Assembly (NCBI GenBank): GCA_951802425.1
Contig: OX637804.1
Span: 2,046,001 to 2,110,000, forward strand
From: Clavaria fumosa
Taxonomy: Eukaryota > Basidiomycota > Agaricomycetes > Agaricales > Clavariaceae
Reading direction: 5' to 3'
Length of the DNA stretch: 64,000 nucleotides
In this document: piece by piece, positions 42,917 to 53,994 of the stretch
Layout of the letters: each line of letters begins with the position of its first letter
Position numbering within the stretch: the first letter of the stretch is position 1
Translations under genes and position numbers: made by a program
The notes under the pieces: generated by a model
Told to the model about the DNA's origin: nothing
Database searches by the model: none
The model's input: the letters and a program-made list of their open reading frames with translations, nothing else

Positions 42917-44303
42917 TGTCAGGACCCATTCATTTTTCCCTTGCCCCAACCAACTTTACCAGCACCTACGAGCCTCCCGACATCCCTCTACAACCTCGTG
43001 AGCTCCTCTACACACTTCCAGAACCCGCCATCCCCTTCCGGAAGCCTCCCCGACCACTCCTGCATTCACACGACACTCGCGACCATCATGCTATACTCGC
43101 ATCACTTCCCGCCACCTCACCCTACGTGTGTCTACCACCCGAACCTGCCAAATCAAGGCACGACATGCAGTTATGCAATCTTCCTCACCCGGCACATGAC
43201 TTGCCGCACAGCACCACCGATGCCACTAGCGTTACCCGCATTACCAGCGTTACCCACGTGACTTCCCGCCCAAGTGTCACCTGCATCACTACCACCATCC
43301 ATGTGACCGCATGCATGGACCTCGTGACCTTAACAATGAAACACACCGCCGATGGCCAGTTGAGCACTACTTCAAATTATGCTTCCTTTCTTCTTCCTTG
43401 TCATCTATAACTATGAAACTTATGACCAAAGCATCTCTTCATAGTTATAGTTAACCATATGATTATTTAACTAAGTCATGGCCCATGACCGGTCAGGTTC
43501 ACGACCTTACTGATGTTTCCCTACCCCTCGCAACCTTAGTAGAATATACACATGGTCACCTTATGACCAGCTATACCCTGTACTACTATAGTTCTGTCAC
43601 TTGGTGACCTCTGTACTTTTCCTTTTCCATTATACTCCCTGTACGTACATATATAAAGCCTTGCATGTACTTACAGTACTCCAGACTTGATATTGATGCA
43701 CTTTGGTTTAAGCTTGAGGCCATGACACCCTTTGAGCTTGGAACCATCGCGATTGATAGGTCTTGTCCCTCTTGGTGACCTCAAGATCGTCAAGACACTT
43801 CTACTCTATTCTAACTTGTCCTCTGTGCTCATATAAACTCACGCGCTTAAGTATTCTCTCTTATTCGTCTTGATACTGATTCCTTCGAACCCCACAGGTT
43901 CTCTCGTCGGTTGACAGAGTCATTGCATTCACTGGTACACTTTTCGACATCGTCACGACCACCCACGACTCTCTCAACATCGTCTATTTCTCTCTCCTCA
44001 TCTATTTCTTCCTTTACGCTTCATCGGTCAACTTCGCGACCCTCTCAACGTTATCTATTTCTCTCAACTCGTCTTTTTCCCTCTTTATACTTCGTCTACT
44101 GACTTCGCAACCTACTTAGCGACATCTCCCTCCTCTCTACTTGTTTCTCTTCACTCTCACATTCTCTTAGATGTCCTCGCGACCTTCCAGGACTGAGCAT
44201 TATCGACTGTGCTCAACAGTTGATTGGTCTTAGTGAGTTTCTAGAACTGGTCACCAACAAGTCGACCTTCGGTATTACTTACAAGATGGGACAGGCCCTA
44301 ACA
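42917..44303 (+). mobile_element. 1387-bp solo LTR inside hAT-B
   Basis: From TGTCAGGACCC (42917) to GGCCCTAACA (44303), TG...CA ends, with CATTG on both sides (42912-42916, 44304-44308). A TATATAAAG promoter-like motif near 43650 on the plus strand suggests plus orientation. It holds no pol sequence; frames such as 42916-43410 are Pro/Thr/Ser-rich by composition only. It is unusually long for an LTR and belongs to a different family from the other LTRs here. It splits the hAT transposase between the SLLA and NAQQSF segments. Confidence 0.8.
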
Positions 44304-44405
44304 CATTGTCGGCATGCTAAAATTTGTCAGAGATGGTTAAAAAGGTCGACTTATTTGGGCAACATACTGCAAGGAGACTCAGAAAGATGCTGACACACCC
44401 CCACT

Positions 44406-44696
44406 TGTTAGGATCGCTTATGTAAGCCATCCCAAAGTGCAGTTGTGGAGAAACTGGGGAGGGTTGTTGGAAGGTCACATGACCTGTGGCTGGGTCGGAT
44501 TATGTAATCATGTAAGATCACATGACCTGGGGCCTGGGCGCATCACGTGATCCGAGGGTCCGAGCGTGGGAACGCCGGCAAGTGCCGAAGCGTTCACTAT
44601 AAGTACTTTCGCTTTTCCTTTTTTGTACTCTTTTCCCCTTATCTTAGTATTGTCGTCATGACCTTACGCTTAAGTTGTGTGAGACCCAGTCTGATA
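44406..44696 (+). repeat. 5' LTR of Gypsy-2
   Basis: 291 bp, TGTTAGGATCGC to CCAGTCTGATA. Promoter-like CTATAAGTA lies at about 44598, some 45 bp before CCCCTTATCTTAG. Confidence 0.93.
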
Positions 44697-45267
44697 TAAT
44701 ACTAAGATCCACCTGTCCGCCCTAGCCCCGTGTCCTAACCCGGCTAGCCTGGACCCTTAATTTCAAACTGTGACACGTTGTCACAGCTCAGCCCCTATCA
44801 TCCTCTTCTCCTTTACCCTGCCCGCGGTGTGTAACAGAACTGCGCGAAATTTTTACTGTGTGTAGATACACGTGACCAGACCAGGAGGAAGTCAACTGTG
44901 ACCCTCCCCAAGTGATACCGAGTGCCCAAGGCCCGGAACTTTGTTTTACAGCTACATACCAGTGAATCATGTAGTGTACAGGGCAAGGAAAGGCCCCTAC
45001 ATAGTCTTTCTGTAGTTTCCTGGTCCAGTGGACAGGGCCCTTGCTCTGTGACCATTGTCAGAAGGGCGCACGGGCAACTCATTGGGAGTTGTGGAGCGAC
45101 CACCTGGGACACCATTTGGGCCCCACGTTAACAAAAGTTTCATAGAATAAGAGTTCTATAGGTACATAAGTACACAGAAGAGCAGCCTAAGAGGACAGGA
45201 CTGTTAAGAGATCGAAGAAATCCTGAGTGCCCAAGGCCTGGAACTTTATTTACAGCATCCAGGGCCT

Positions 45268-48200
45268 GTGATGGCAGACCATGTTGCCCCGCCTGTAGCC
45301 CAACCTATGAGGCTTGACCTATCTGTTGCCCCCTTTGATGGGCAGAAAAGGAACTTCCGTACATTCCTCCGATCCCTTCGCCTCCTGTTTATGGCAAACC
45401 CGACTGTCTATGCTGTGGACCTGGTGAAGGTCCTTTTTGCTCTGAGCAAAATTACTGGAGAAGGATTCGCTGCAGAGTGGGCGAATATGAAGGCGGAAGA
45501 GATCCTGGGTAGTGGCGAGGCCGGAACCTGGGCAGAGTTTGTGGAGGAGATGAAGCGCGCATTCGATGACCCAAATGACTGTGCGACTGCCCTTGCCGAT
45601 ATTGCAGGGCTGAAACAGGGTGCCATGACAGCACCAGAGTTCTTCACGAAATTCGAGACGCTGTCCCGACGGGCGAAGTTGAGTGCAGAGAAGGACTCAG
45701 GAATCCTAGTCCATTGGCTGGAGTTGAACCTGAGTAGGAGGTTGGTGGAGAGAATCTATGGTGTCTCCCCGATGCCAGAGACATATGGAGAATGGAAGGT
45801 GCTGGCTGAGAGGCTTGATGCCCAGCAAAGGCGACTGGATGGGATACTCACGGAACGGACACCGCGACCCACCACGACCCTACCGCGACCCACCATGACC
45901 CTACCGCGACCTGCCGTGACTGTTTCGCGACCTCTTGTGACCCCTCTGCTGTGTACTCCAGATGTGGCCATGGCCCGAGGATGGGCCCCTGCTGATGAGA
46001 GATGTTGTTTCCGATGCCACCAGACTGGCCATGCTGTCCGTTTCTGCCCCCTGCCTGATACGCATCTGCAGGTCCCAAGGGCCCAAACCCGGGCAGCACC
46101 ATGTGCCCCCCAAATGGCGGAGGGATATGAGAAAGAGATTGCACGGCTCCGAGCCTGCATAGAGCTGTGTGTGAGAGAGAGGAGGACTCCCACTGGGGAG
46201 AAGAAGTGTGCCAGCCCCCTTTCCGTCCCTGTGCCTGCTGCAAGTATACCCCGATATACTATCTTGCAGCGGAGACATACCCGAATTGGGGCTGAGGTGA
46301 AGGAGGAAGTGAGACTGGCAGAGCGCCTAACCAGAGTGCGGCCAGAAGTGTGGAAACATGTGCCACGAGAGCTAGCCATCCAGGTGCACTTGGAGGCTTT
46401 CAGCACTGGCAAAGGGACCACAATGAAGGCCCTTGTCGACTCAGGGTGCACCAACTGCTTCATGGATTTGGAGTGGGTGAAAGGAGTGGGACTGGAGCCA
46501 TCTCTCCTGCTGAACCCAATCACCATGTATAATGTGGATGGGACACAGAACAGGGATGGAAAGGTCCGATATGGGATAGAGGTGCTGGTGAGAGTTGGTG
46601 ACCACCAGGAGCGGATCCACTTTCTGCTGGGAAAGACCCAGTCCCACAAGGTCATCCTTGGGCATGACTGGCTCAAGCGGCATAACCCGGATATCGACTG
46701 GCAGAAGGCAGAGCTGAGCCTTACCCGCTGCCCCCCACAGTGTTCCCCATCCCCTCGAGCCCCTGCACCCCTGAAAACGAGTACCCTCGCATCCACGAGT
46801 ATTCTGGACACCCGTTTTCCCAACTCTGGCCCTACCCCCGATTGGCCCAGCCGCTACCCTTTGGTGTTTAGTGAAGCAAAGTGGGATGAACTTCCCCGCT
46901 CCCGACCAGACTTCGATATTAAGATCGAGTTCAAAAAGGACCCTGAGCACCTCTCCTCCAAGCTGTATTCTTTGACACGGCAGGAGATGGTGGAGATGAA
47001 CGGTTGGGTGGATGAGCAGCTTGCTTCTGGACGAATCCGGCCCTCGAAATCCCCGTATGCCAGCCCCTTCTTCTTCAAACATGAGAAGGACAAACTGCGG
47101 CCAATCATCGACTACTCGAGGCTGAATGCACACCTGATCAAGGACAAGTACCCCCTCCCCCGCATCCGAGACACAGTGGATGTGCTTAAAGGAGCGTCGA
47201 TCTACTCTAAGATTGATGCAAAGGGAGGTTTCCCATCTATGCAGGTCTGGCCCGAGCACCAGCACCGCTGCGCCTTCCTGACACCCCGTGGACTCTTCGA
47301 ACCAGCTGTCATGTGGTTTGGACTGCAGAATGCCCCTGCCACCTTCCAACGCTTCATGAACCATGTGTTGAGGGAGGAGATTGCAGGAGGACATGTGAGG
47401 GCCTATGTGGATGATGTCATTGTGTTTGCAGAGGACTTGGCTACACACCGGTACTGGATGGATCGGGTCTTGAGGAAGTTTGGAGAGAATGGGTTGTGTC
47501 TCAAACTCAGTAAATGCGAGTTTGAGAAGAGTGAGATCATCTTCCTGGGGATGAAGATCTCCCACAACAGACTAGAGCATGATCCGGCCAAGGGTGCGGC
47601 AGTCCGAGATTGGCCACGTCCTAAGAATGTGAAGGATGTCCAGAGGTTCAATGGGATGCTGAACTACCTCCGCCGGCACATCCCAAATCTTTCTGCCCGG
47701 GCAAAGCCACTCTTCCGGCTGACTGGGAATGTTCCATGGAAATGGGAGGAGGAGGAGGAAGCAGCCTTCCGAGATCTCCGCCAGGCACTCGTATCAGCCC
47801 CGGTCTTGGCTCTGCCTCAGGACAAAGGGAGATGGAAGGTAGAGACAGATGCAAGCAACCTGGCAACTGGTGGAGTGCTCTCGCAGCAGCAGACGGATGG
47901 AACCTGGAGAGTTGTTGACTATATCTCCAAGGCCCTCACTGCAGCTGAGAAGAACTACGATGTGTACGACAAGGAGTTCTTGGCTGTGATTCGGGCACTT
48001 CGCGAGTGGCGAGCATACCTCATTGGAGCAGAGGAGACGATCGAGATCTGGACGGACCATGCAAACCTCCAGTACTTCCGGAAGCCCCAGAAGTTGAAGC
48101 CGAGGCAGGTTTGTTGGGTTGGAGAGCTCCAGTGCTTTGACTTTGAGATAAAGTATCGCACTGGCAAGTCGAACACAAAGGCAGATGCACTCTCCCGGAG

Positions 48201-49719
48201 ACCAGACTATGGAGAGATGGTGGAGGAGGATGCACCAGTGCAGGTTTTCCCGGAAACGGAAGTCCGTGTGTCATTCACATCGGAAATGGAGACGCTACTC
48301 CAGAAAAATAGCGCGGTACACATACAGAAGCTGGAGGAGCTTGATGATGAGTGGACATGAGATCGTGCTGGACTCTGGCGAAAGGGGATAGTCACCTGGG
48401 TCCCCCTAGGAGCTCGTGAGGCCGTTCTCGAGTTTGAGCATGACCTCCCCGCTGCTGGACACCCTGGGCCCCGGAAGTTGAGAGCAGCACTAGTGAAGGG
48501 TTATTGGTGGCCGGACATGGTAAAAGATGCGGATCGGTATGCCCAGGGGTGTGAGACATGCCAGCGGACGAAGCCCGACCGTACCAAGCGTGCTGCCCCA
48601 CTGCACCCCCATCTGGTGCCCGATGGTCCCTGGTTGGTGATCTCATGGGACATAGTCGGTCCCCTCCCCCTCTCCCGTGGACATAATGCCATCCTTGTTA
48701 TTGTCGACAAATTCATGAAACGGACACTGCTCGAAGCAATCGGGCTCGACCTCACAGGACTTGGAGCAGCGCGTCTCCTCCGGGATCGAGTGTTTCGTGA
48801 CCATGGAGTCCCTCACAAGGTTGTGAGTGACCGGGGGTCCCAGTTCGTGTCCTGCTTCATGAAGGAGTTCTACTCCATGATCCGGGTAAAGGCAAATCCA
48901 AGTACTGCCTTTCATCCGCAGACTGATGGACAGACGGAACGGGCGAACCAGGAGATGGAGATCTATCTCCGGGCTTACGTGGACCATCTCCAGGATGACT
49001 GGGCTGAATGGTTGTCCACTGCGGAGTTTGCTCTTAATAATCGTGAGCACTCAGCAACAGGACAGACACCTTTCTTCCTCGATTATGGACGACACCCATG
49101 GAATGGGGGGCTCCGGCCACCTTCTGAGGTGAACCCGGCGGCAGACAAGTGGATGGCTAAGCTCACGGAGTCCCGAAGAGCAGCCAAGGAGGCAATGGAG
49201 AAAGCAGTGGCAGCGATGAAGAAGAGCTACGATAAGGGGAAACGCCCAAGTCGGGAGTACTCTGAGGGAGATCTGGTCTGGCTGGATACTAGAAACTTGA
49301 AGATGGACCGGCCCTGTAAAAAGCTTGACAACAAGAGAGCAGGCCCCTTTGCAGTTGAGGAGAAGGTGGGACCTGCTGGGTATCGCCTCAAGCTCCCTCG
49401 GGCCTGGCGCATCCATCGGGTCTTCAATGAGTTGCTGTTGACACCATACCACCCCCCTTCCTTCCCTTCCCAGAACCTGCCTCCCCCTCCGCCCCCTACG
49501 ATTGATGATGACCACCTGGAGTATGATGTGGAGGCGATCCTTGATGTTAAGAAGGTGGGGCGTGGAGTGAGATACCTGGTGAAGTGGTTGGGATACCCTG
49601 TAGAGGAGAACATTTGGGAGCCACGACGGAACCTCACCAATGTGGCACTGCTTCTCCGGGACTTCTTCCTTGCTCACCCTGACAAGGCCAAGCTAGCTGG
49701 TCGGGACGCCCAGCCTTAA
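45268..49719 (+). pseudogene. Gypsy-2 fused Gag-Pol with one TGA
   Basis: A single frame of 1484 codons, interrupted by TGA at 48358-48360, just after ELDDEWT. At the same codon Gypsy-3 has CGA and Gypsy-1 has AGA, so this is a C-to-T nonsense change. Gag: PFDGQKRNFRTFLRSLRLLF and knuckle CFRCHQTGHAVRFC (about 247-260). Pol: protease ALVDSGCTNCFMD (about 388), reverse transcriptase AYVDDVIVF (about 711), RNase H (VETDASNLATGGVLSQQ), integrase (CETCQRTKPDR, WDIVGPLPLS, SDRGSQFVS, STAFHPQTDGQTERANQE), chromodomain (HLEYDVEAILDVKK, YLVKWLGYPVEENIWEP). The stop falls between RNase H and the integrase zinc finger, so without readthrough no integrase is made. Confidence 0.94.
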
Positions 49720-49730
49720 GAGGGGGGTGA

Positions 49731-50021
49731 TGTTAGGATCACTTATGTAAGCCATCCCAAAGTGCAGTTGTGGAGAAACTGGGGAGGGTTGTTGGAAGGT
49801 CACATGACCTGTGGCTGGGTCGGATTATGTAATCATGTAAGATCACATGACCTGGGGCCTGGGCGCATCACGTGATCCGAGGGTCCGAGCGTGGGAACGC
49901 CGGCAAGTGCCGAAGCGTTCGCTATAAGTACTTTCGCTTTTCCTTTTTTGTACTCTTTTCCCCTTATCTTAGTATTGTCGTCATGACCTTACACTTAAGT
50001 TGTGTGAGACCCAGTCTGATA
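49731..50021 (+). repeat. 3' LTR of Gypsy-2
   Basis: 291 bp, ungapped against the 5' LTR with three transitions. Confidence 0.93.
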
Positions 50022-50943
50022 CCACTCTTCTTGTGTGAGTTTCAACTCTCGGATTTTGTCACGTTTACTTGAGTCGACTTCCTCCTATCGCAGTTCATCC
50101 ATGAAGCTGTCAACGCACTGTGACAGAGGTGATAAGCACTGCAGTATGTGAGGGGAGCATGACATACCTCTTTGTTTTTTTCTGCACAATCCAGCATTAG
50201 ATATGTTGATGACCAACGAACCCCCGTGTCCAGTAATAGCTGAACTGGCTGTTGTATATTTGCCTTGGTCTGGACCATCTGCCACATTTCTTTCTGCTTT
50301 GCAGATGACTGTTCCTAGACGAGGTCAAGTATGATGATAGCAATCAGGTTAGAAGAAACGGAGATGTACCTTGACAACGATTGACCTGATCTGACCGATC
50401 TCATCACGATCCATTGGGACATGTGCATCTGGATGCTTTGGGTCGAAGTGCGGAGATTTGCTGTACGTTGTGATGAGTGCTTGAGTAGCCAAATTGATGA
50501 CGTGGGCCAGACAACTGCGAGTCAATTAAATACATGTGGTGATGAGCTTGGATTGGCATCTTACTTGATTTTTCACTCCTGCCGATGACGAGGGAGATGA
50601 GACCAAGTTTGAATGCGAGTGTAAGCCTGAAAGAACAAGTCTGCAGCACTGAGTGCTGAGTAGAGGCATCGCATACTGAATCCTGTCAAGGTAGGATCGA
50701 AGGCCCTGCCATGTCAAGGTGACATTGACCGGAAGTCGGGCTTGTGGATCCAAAAGTGAAGTTGACCAGTCATGCACTTACATGATCTTTGTATCAGCCA
50801 TGGCCTCATGGCCTGGCTCAGGACTTGCAAATGTCTGGGCCGGGCCAAAAGCCTCCAGAAGCCGACCAGAAGGCCTGGCCTGGCCCGGCCTAAATGGGCC
50901 TGGCTTGGCCCAAAGCCAGGCCGTGTCCATCACTAAGTGCAAG

Positions 50944-51413
50944 GATGGTGACCTTGGAAGCATGGCAGATCCTGAGGGTAGCAGAGGCAGTACATGCACC
51001 TAACCTCGTCCGGGGCATTGGGGCAATGGAAATGGAAGGAGAAAGAGCTGACGACGATGGTGATTGTGACTGCTCGTGTGGGCACAAGTACGACCACATT
51101 AGGGAACATAAAGTTTAGGTGTATGTAACCTCTGCAGTTCGAAGTCCCATACCAGGAGGCGGCCAGGGCTTCTTCAAAGCAGGGTGTCCTGGAATGAGGT
51201 GTCTATCCTATTCATCCAAACTTAGGGTACCCATCCAGATCTGGGGGATACTTATGGCCTGGAGGTGATGGCTTTGTAGGCTCTGTTGTTGGTCCATAAT
51301 TGATCTATCAGATTGAAATGACAGAATGAAGCAAGAAACATCAGCAAACTGGGGTTGATACTACAGTAGACTGTGGCAGTGCTGCATAGATCTACATAGA
51401 CCTGTGAAACCCA
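50944..51413. other. Right flank of hAT-B, no clear gene
   Basis: Possible 5' exon on the minus strand (about 51099-50944: MPRTRLGACTASATLRICHA) that, without hAT-B, would join the coding segment at 40852 and below. The frames do not settle the question. Otherwise unremarkable. Confidence 0.25.
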
Positions 51414-51575
51414 TAGACAACTTCCTGGTCTAGTTTGAAGAAGGGGCTTGCAAACAGGGATTTTTGGCTGGATTTGTCCTGAAGCCAGTTGCTCATCACC
51501 CATCAGTTCATCTCAGCTATCTCCCTTCAGGTCAGTGAGTACAGTTTAGTGGAGAGGTGACCAGGGTCCTTTTTG
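51414..51575 (-). pseudogene. Decayed Gypsy reverse transcriptase fragment
   Basis: Minus-strand translation gives KDPGHLSTKLYSLT then EIAEMN, WVM, ASPFFK and LDQEVV with several stops. This is a clear relic of the DPGHLSSKLYSLT...EMNRWVDEQLASG segment of the Gypsy-1/2 family. It has no LTRs and is much older than the full copies. Confidence 0.72.
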
Positions 51576-52127
51576 TGACCTTGTTCCCCCTTCATGACCT
51601 TGTTCTCTGTTTATATCATCATAACCATAGATACAAGGACTCTCATATGTTGGTTGCATTGCATATGAAGTTCCTCACCTTGGAATTCTAGTAATTCCCA
51701 CCCTTTCCTTGGTCTTGCCTGAGCACAGTGCCCACTTAAGACATGAACAAAGGTAAAGACAGCCCAGTGCACCTTTACAATCTATGTATTACAATTTTTC
51801 TCATTGCATGTGCTACAGCAATCTATATAGTCTATGTAGCCTACAAAGTCTATGCTGACATCTGCTGCTGTTTTCTTTTTCTCTGTTGAATTCTGAGCTC
51901 GAATCTTAGTCTATTAATCCTCTTTTTACTGTATTTGCAAGTGGGGACACTGATAACATTGAGGAACAAAACAAAGCATGTGTTAGAAACATTATCAGAG
52001 TGGCATTTTCGACTATAGTATGAAGTAGGCGACACTGATTTCAAAGTGGGTTTTATAATAAAGCAATGATACCGCTATTCGAGTGCGTTATTGACTTCGT
52101 AAAGAGAACCAAAACCTCCACTGAGTA
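51576..52127. other. Intergenic, nothing recognised
   Basis: About 550 bp of AT-leaning DNA. The 64-aa minus-strand frame at 51850-52044 is basic low-complexity sequence and is not supported. Confidence 0.4.
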
Positions 52128-53220
52128 TCAATTTTTCATTGTCCAAACTGAAACAGCCACCGGCACCCATTTAAGCTGATCGACGATCCAGGTTGGCATG
52201 CGGCTGCCATCCGTCGAGAAGGACTTGGATGACCGCCCTTGCCTGCGGCAGTGGCGGTGGCGGCGATGGAATAACAAATTTGCCGAGAAGCTCCGACAAA
52301 AGAATAAGTCAGCGCCGATATGGGAAAGATTCGCTTTACACGGGGCCACCGGTCTTCCGAAGGCGTCCCTCAACTGGAGGCTGAGATAAAATAGGAATTG
52401 TGGGAGGAACCCTGTAGTGACAAGGTGGGAACCGTGGGTATCGTGGCGGTTCTTCATATGTGGCCGTCCTGCTGAAACGCTGCTGTACATACTCGATTTG
52501 CCAGTCGACAACGGGCCTGCATGTGTCGTACAATCCTCAGATGAGACTGCGCAACTCATGCTCTTCAGGGTCCACACGGAGCGAATACCATACGACAGGA
52601 GTTAAGAAAGTGTCAGCTGGGCACGCTCCACACTCCAAGCGCCTCTGGTCATATGGCAACGATATTGCGGCGTTGATGTGAAGTGATAGCCATCTCCGCA
52701 TGGAGTTGCAGCAGGCGCTGAGAGTGCCTGGGTCATGAATGCATGAACCTGGGTGGCAGCCCAAGATGTTCCCGTGAATAAGCGCCATTTTTCAGATTGT
52801 TGTGGAGGCTGTGATCCTTGACTGTTCCCGTGATCTCGCGTCTTTCCGACTCTTTCGCGCGCCATCAGTCCTTCCTGCAGCGATCATTGACGCCACTGAT
52901 TCACCTTATCTATGCGACATTCAGAAAGCCCGGAGATTCGAATTGGCACTCCTCTGCTCGTTCAAACGACATAGTCCCAAGTTGAGCCATCCAAATTTCA
53001 GCGGGGCACCTCGATTTAATCTGTGATGCCTGACACGCGCACGGACCTCTCTTAAACTGTTCTTTGTATGCTGTAGATGGAGGGTGCATATGTCAAATGC
53101 GGCGTGGCAGTCAATCTCGGCAACTAGATGGTCCGAAGCTGTATGGAGCAAGTTCAAGCTCATGACCAGTGGGCGCTGAGCGTGCCTTAGAATCCAGGTC
53201 TCTTCTCTATCGACTTTCAC
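52128..53220 (-). CDS. Unidentified minus-strand gene or relic
   Basis: Pieces in order from the 5' side: KVDREETWILRHAQRPLVMS then LNLLHTASDHLVAEIDCHAA and HLQHTKNSLREVRARVRHHR (53220-53040); LSLHINAAISLPYDQRRLEC and VVWYSLRVDPEEHELRSLI (about 52690-52540); VDWQIEYVQQRFSRTATYEE then PRYPRFPPCHYRVPP (52533-52400); and GCFSLDNEKLILSGGFGSLY near the 3' end. The composition looks coding but the pieces are in different frames and I could not define all introns. No family recognised. The Pro/Tyr-rich stretch suggests a disordered linker. Confidence 0.3.
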
Positions 53221-53346
53221 GCCACGTCAAGCGATCAGACCAGGCGCGATGCTCGCTATCGATGTCTCGCATATGCGGCGCCACTGTTTGAATTAGATGA
53301 GACGGGTTGAATCCTCGAGACTCCAACATAAAAATTCATCCTCACC

Positions 53347-53994
53347 ATGGCCCTTCCTCAGAACCCCGTCTTCATCACTAATGCGCAGTACCAAACTAAG
53401 GTCGTTGACCTTTTTCACAGCCAGCCCAATGGCCCTGTCATCTTGTTTACGAGAGAGGGTGGCTTGAACCAGCAGGTCCGTGTGGACCTCTACACGTTCT
53501 AGAATGTCGCCACTTAATGAATGCAGTGGTCATTCGAACAAATAAATGGGGACACCTACAATATCCTGTCGCGGACTCCAGCTGCTTCCTTTATCAATGG
53601 TCCAGATGGCCTCGACGTACGTGCTAAACAAAATGTTGCGTGTCGAATCTGATTTGAACGTGCCCAGCCCCCCGTGCCACTGAGTGGCAAGATCAGCCCT
53701 ACTGTCTTCAAGGTGGAGGTCATAAGAACTGCTGGTGTATTTGCCGTCACGTATGGCGTTCGATCTTCCTGTGAAAATTTACTCACCGGAATCCCGACCA
53801 GCATCAAGAAAGATGACTTGTATTGGACTGCCTCTAACGGCAACGATCTCACGCAGGTACATCTTCTCATCTGATTTGATTTGGATTTTTGTATGCTTTG
53901 GCTTAGACATTTGCACCAGATTATACTCGACCCTGGGCACGGCGTGGCGGGCTCTCCCAGCGAAGCCCAGAAATGGCTCCTGGCCACCGTCTAG
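53347..53994 (+). CDS. Beta-trefoil-like small protein, copy 2 (intact)
   Basis: Four exons join in frame to 160 aa: 53347-53475, 53527-53616, 53668-53856 and 53920-53994. Introns of 51, 51 and 63 nt. MALPQNPVFITNAQYQ opens it; splicing of intron 1 makes NQQWSFEQINGDTYNI; exon 3 ends DDLYWTASNGNDLTQ; exon 4 gives DPGHGVAGSPSEAQKWLLAT. The two Q-x-W-like turns and the size fit one beta-trefoil domain. In mushrooms such proteins are lectins or cysteine/serine protease inhibitors, often in defence. No signal peptide is visible, so it is probably cytosolic. Apparent stops (53502 and 53516 region) are inside intron 1. The paralogue at 12340 has exons of identical length except a 2-nt change in exon 3 and a longer C-terminus. 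Confidence 0.68.

Larger units (their letters stand above)
44406..50021 (+). mobile_element. Chromodomain Ty3/Gypsy element (Gypsy-2)
   Basis: 291-bp LTRs (44406-44696, 49731-50021), CCACT at 44401-44405 and 50022-50026. Same family as Gypsy-3 (identical interior length, 5034 bp) and a sister family of Gypsy-1. The LTRs differ at only three positions, all CpG versus CpA. AATACTAAGAT at 44698-44708 is complementary to ATCTTAGTATT at 44641-44651 in its own LTR. A purine tract (AAGAGGGGGGTGA) adjoins the 3' LTR. Confidence 0.95.
41667..50780 (-). pseudogene. hAT transposase of element B, in pieces
   Basis: Minus-strand order: CLAHVINLATQALITTYSKS with HFDPKHPDAHVPMDRDEIGQ (about 50560-50380); MWQMVQTKANIQQPVQLLLD with GVRWSSTYLMLDCAEKNKE (50287-50170); then, after an intron, CVDSFMDELR and KIRELKLTQEEW up to the Gypsy-2 target at 50026. 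Beyond Gypsy-2 it continues (44405 down) with VSIFLSLLA; beyond the solo LTR (42916 down) with FSSEKACTLHLAIPALEALH, GKIDEYYKKTTDTQAYIMAM and YFKRHWPVELQLEV; and beyond the MITE it ends with the dimerisation region DYLAIMASSVSSEHAFLQGG and an acidic tail (stop at 41667). RCxAHxxNL-type, TRWxSTYxML and C-terminal hATC motifs are diagnostic. In-frame stops include TGA before DYLAIM and after KYE, and a TAG after DELR. Confidence 0.82.
40861..50935. mobile_element. 10-kb hAT transposon (family B) with three passengers
   Basis: Ends are TAGTGATGTTCCGGCCCGGC at 40861 and, reverse complemented, TAGTGATGGACACGGCCTGG at 50935. AGTGCAAG flanks both sides (40853-40860, 50936-50943), an 8-bp hAT-type duplication. 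Subterminal DNA at both ends is packed with GGCCTGGC/GCCCGGC repeats (40870-41005, 50800-50930). The interior encodes a minus-strand hAT transposase (decayed). Passengers: a hAT-A MITE (42108-42364), a solo LTR (42917-44303) and Gypsy-2 (44406-50021); without them the element is about 2.8 kb. From 41020 to 41660 there is only non-coding element sequence. Confidence 0.88.

Noticed and set aside
53476..53526. Multiple stops in the beta-trefoil-like gene (suggesting a pseudogene)
   Set aside because: All lie within a 51-nt GT-AG intron whose removal creates the family motif NQQWSFEQ; the same intron exists in the paralogue.
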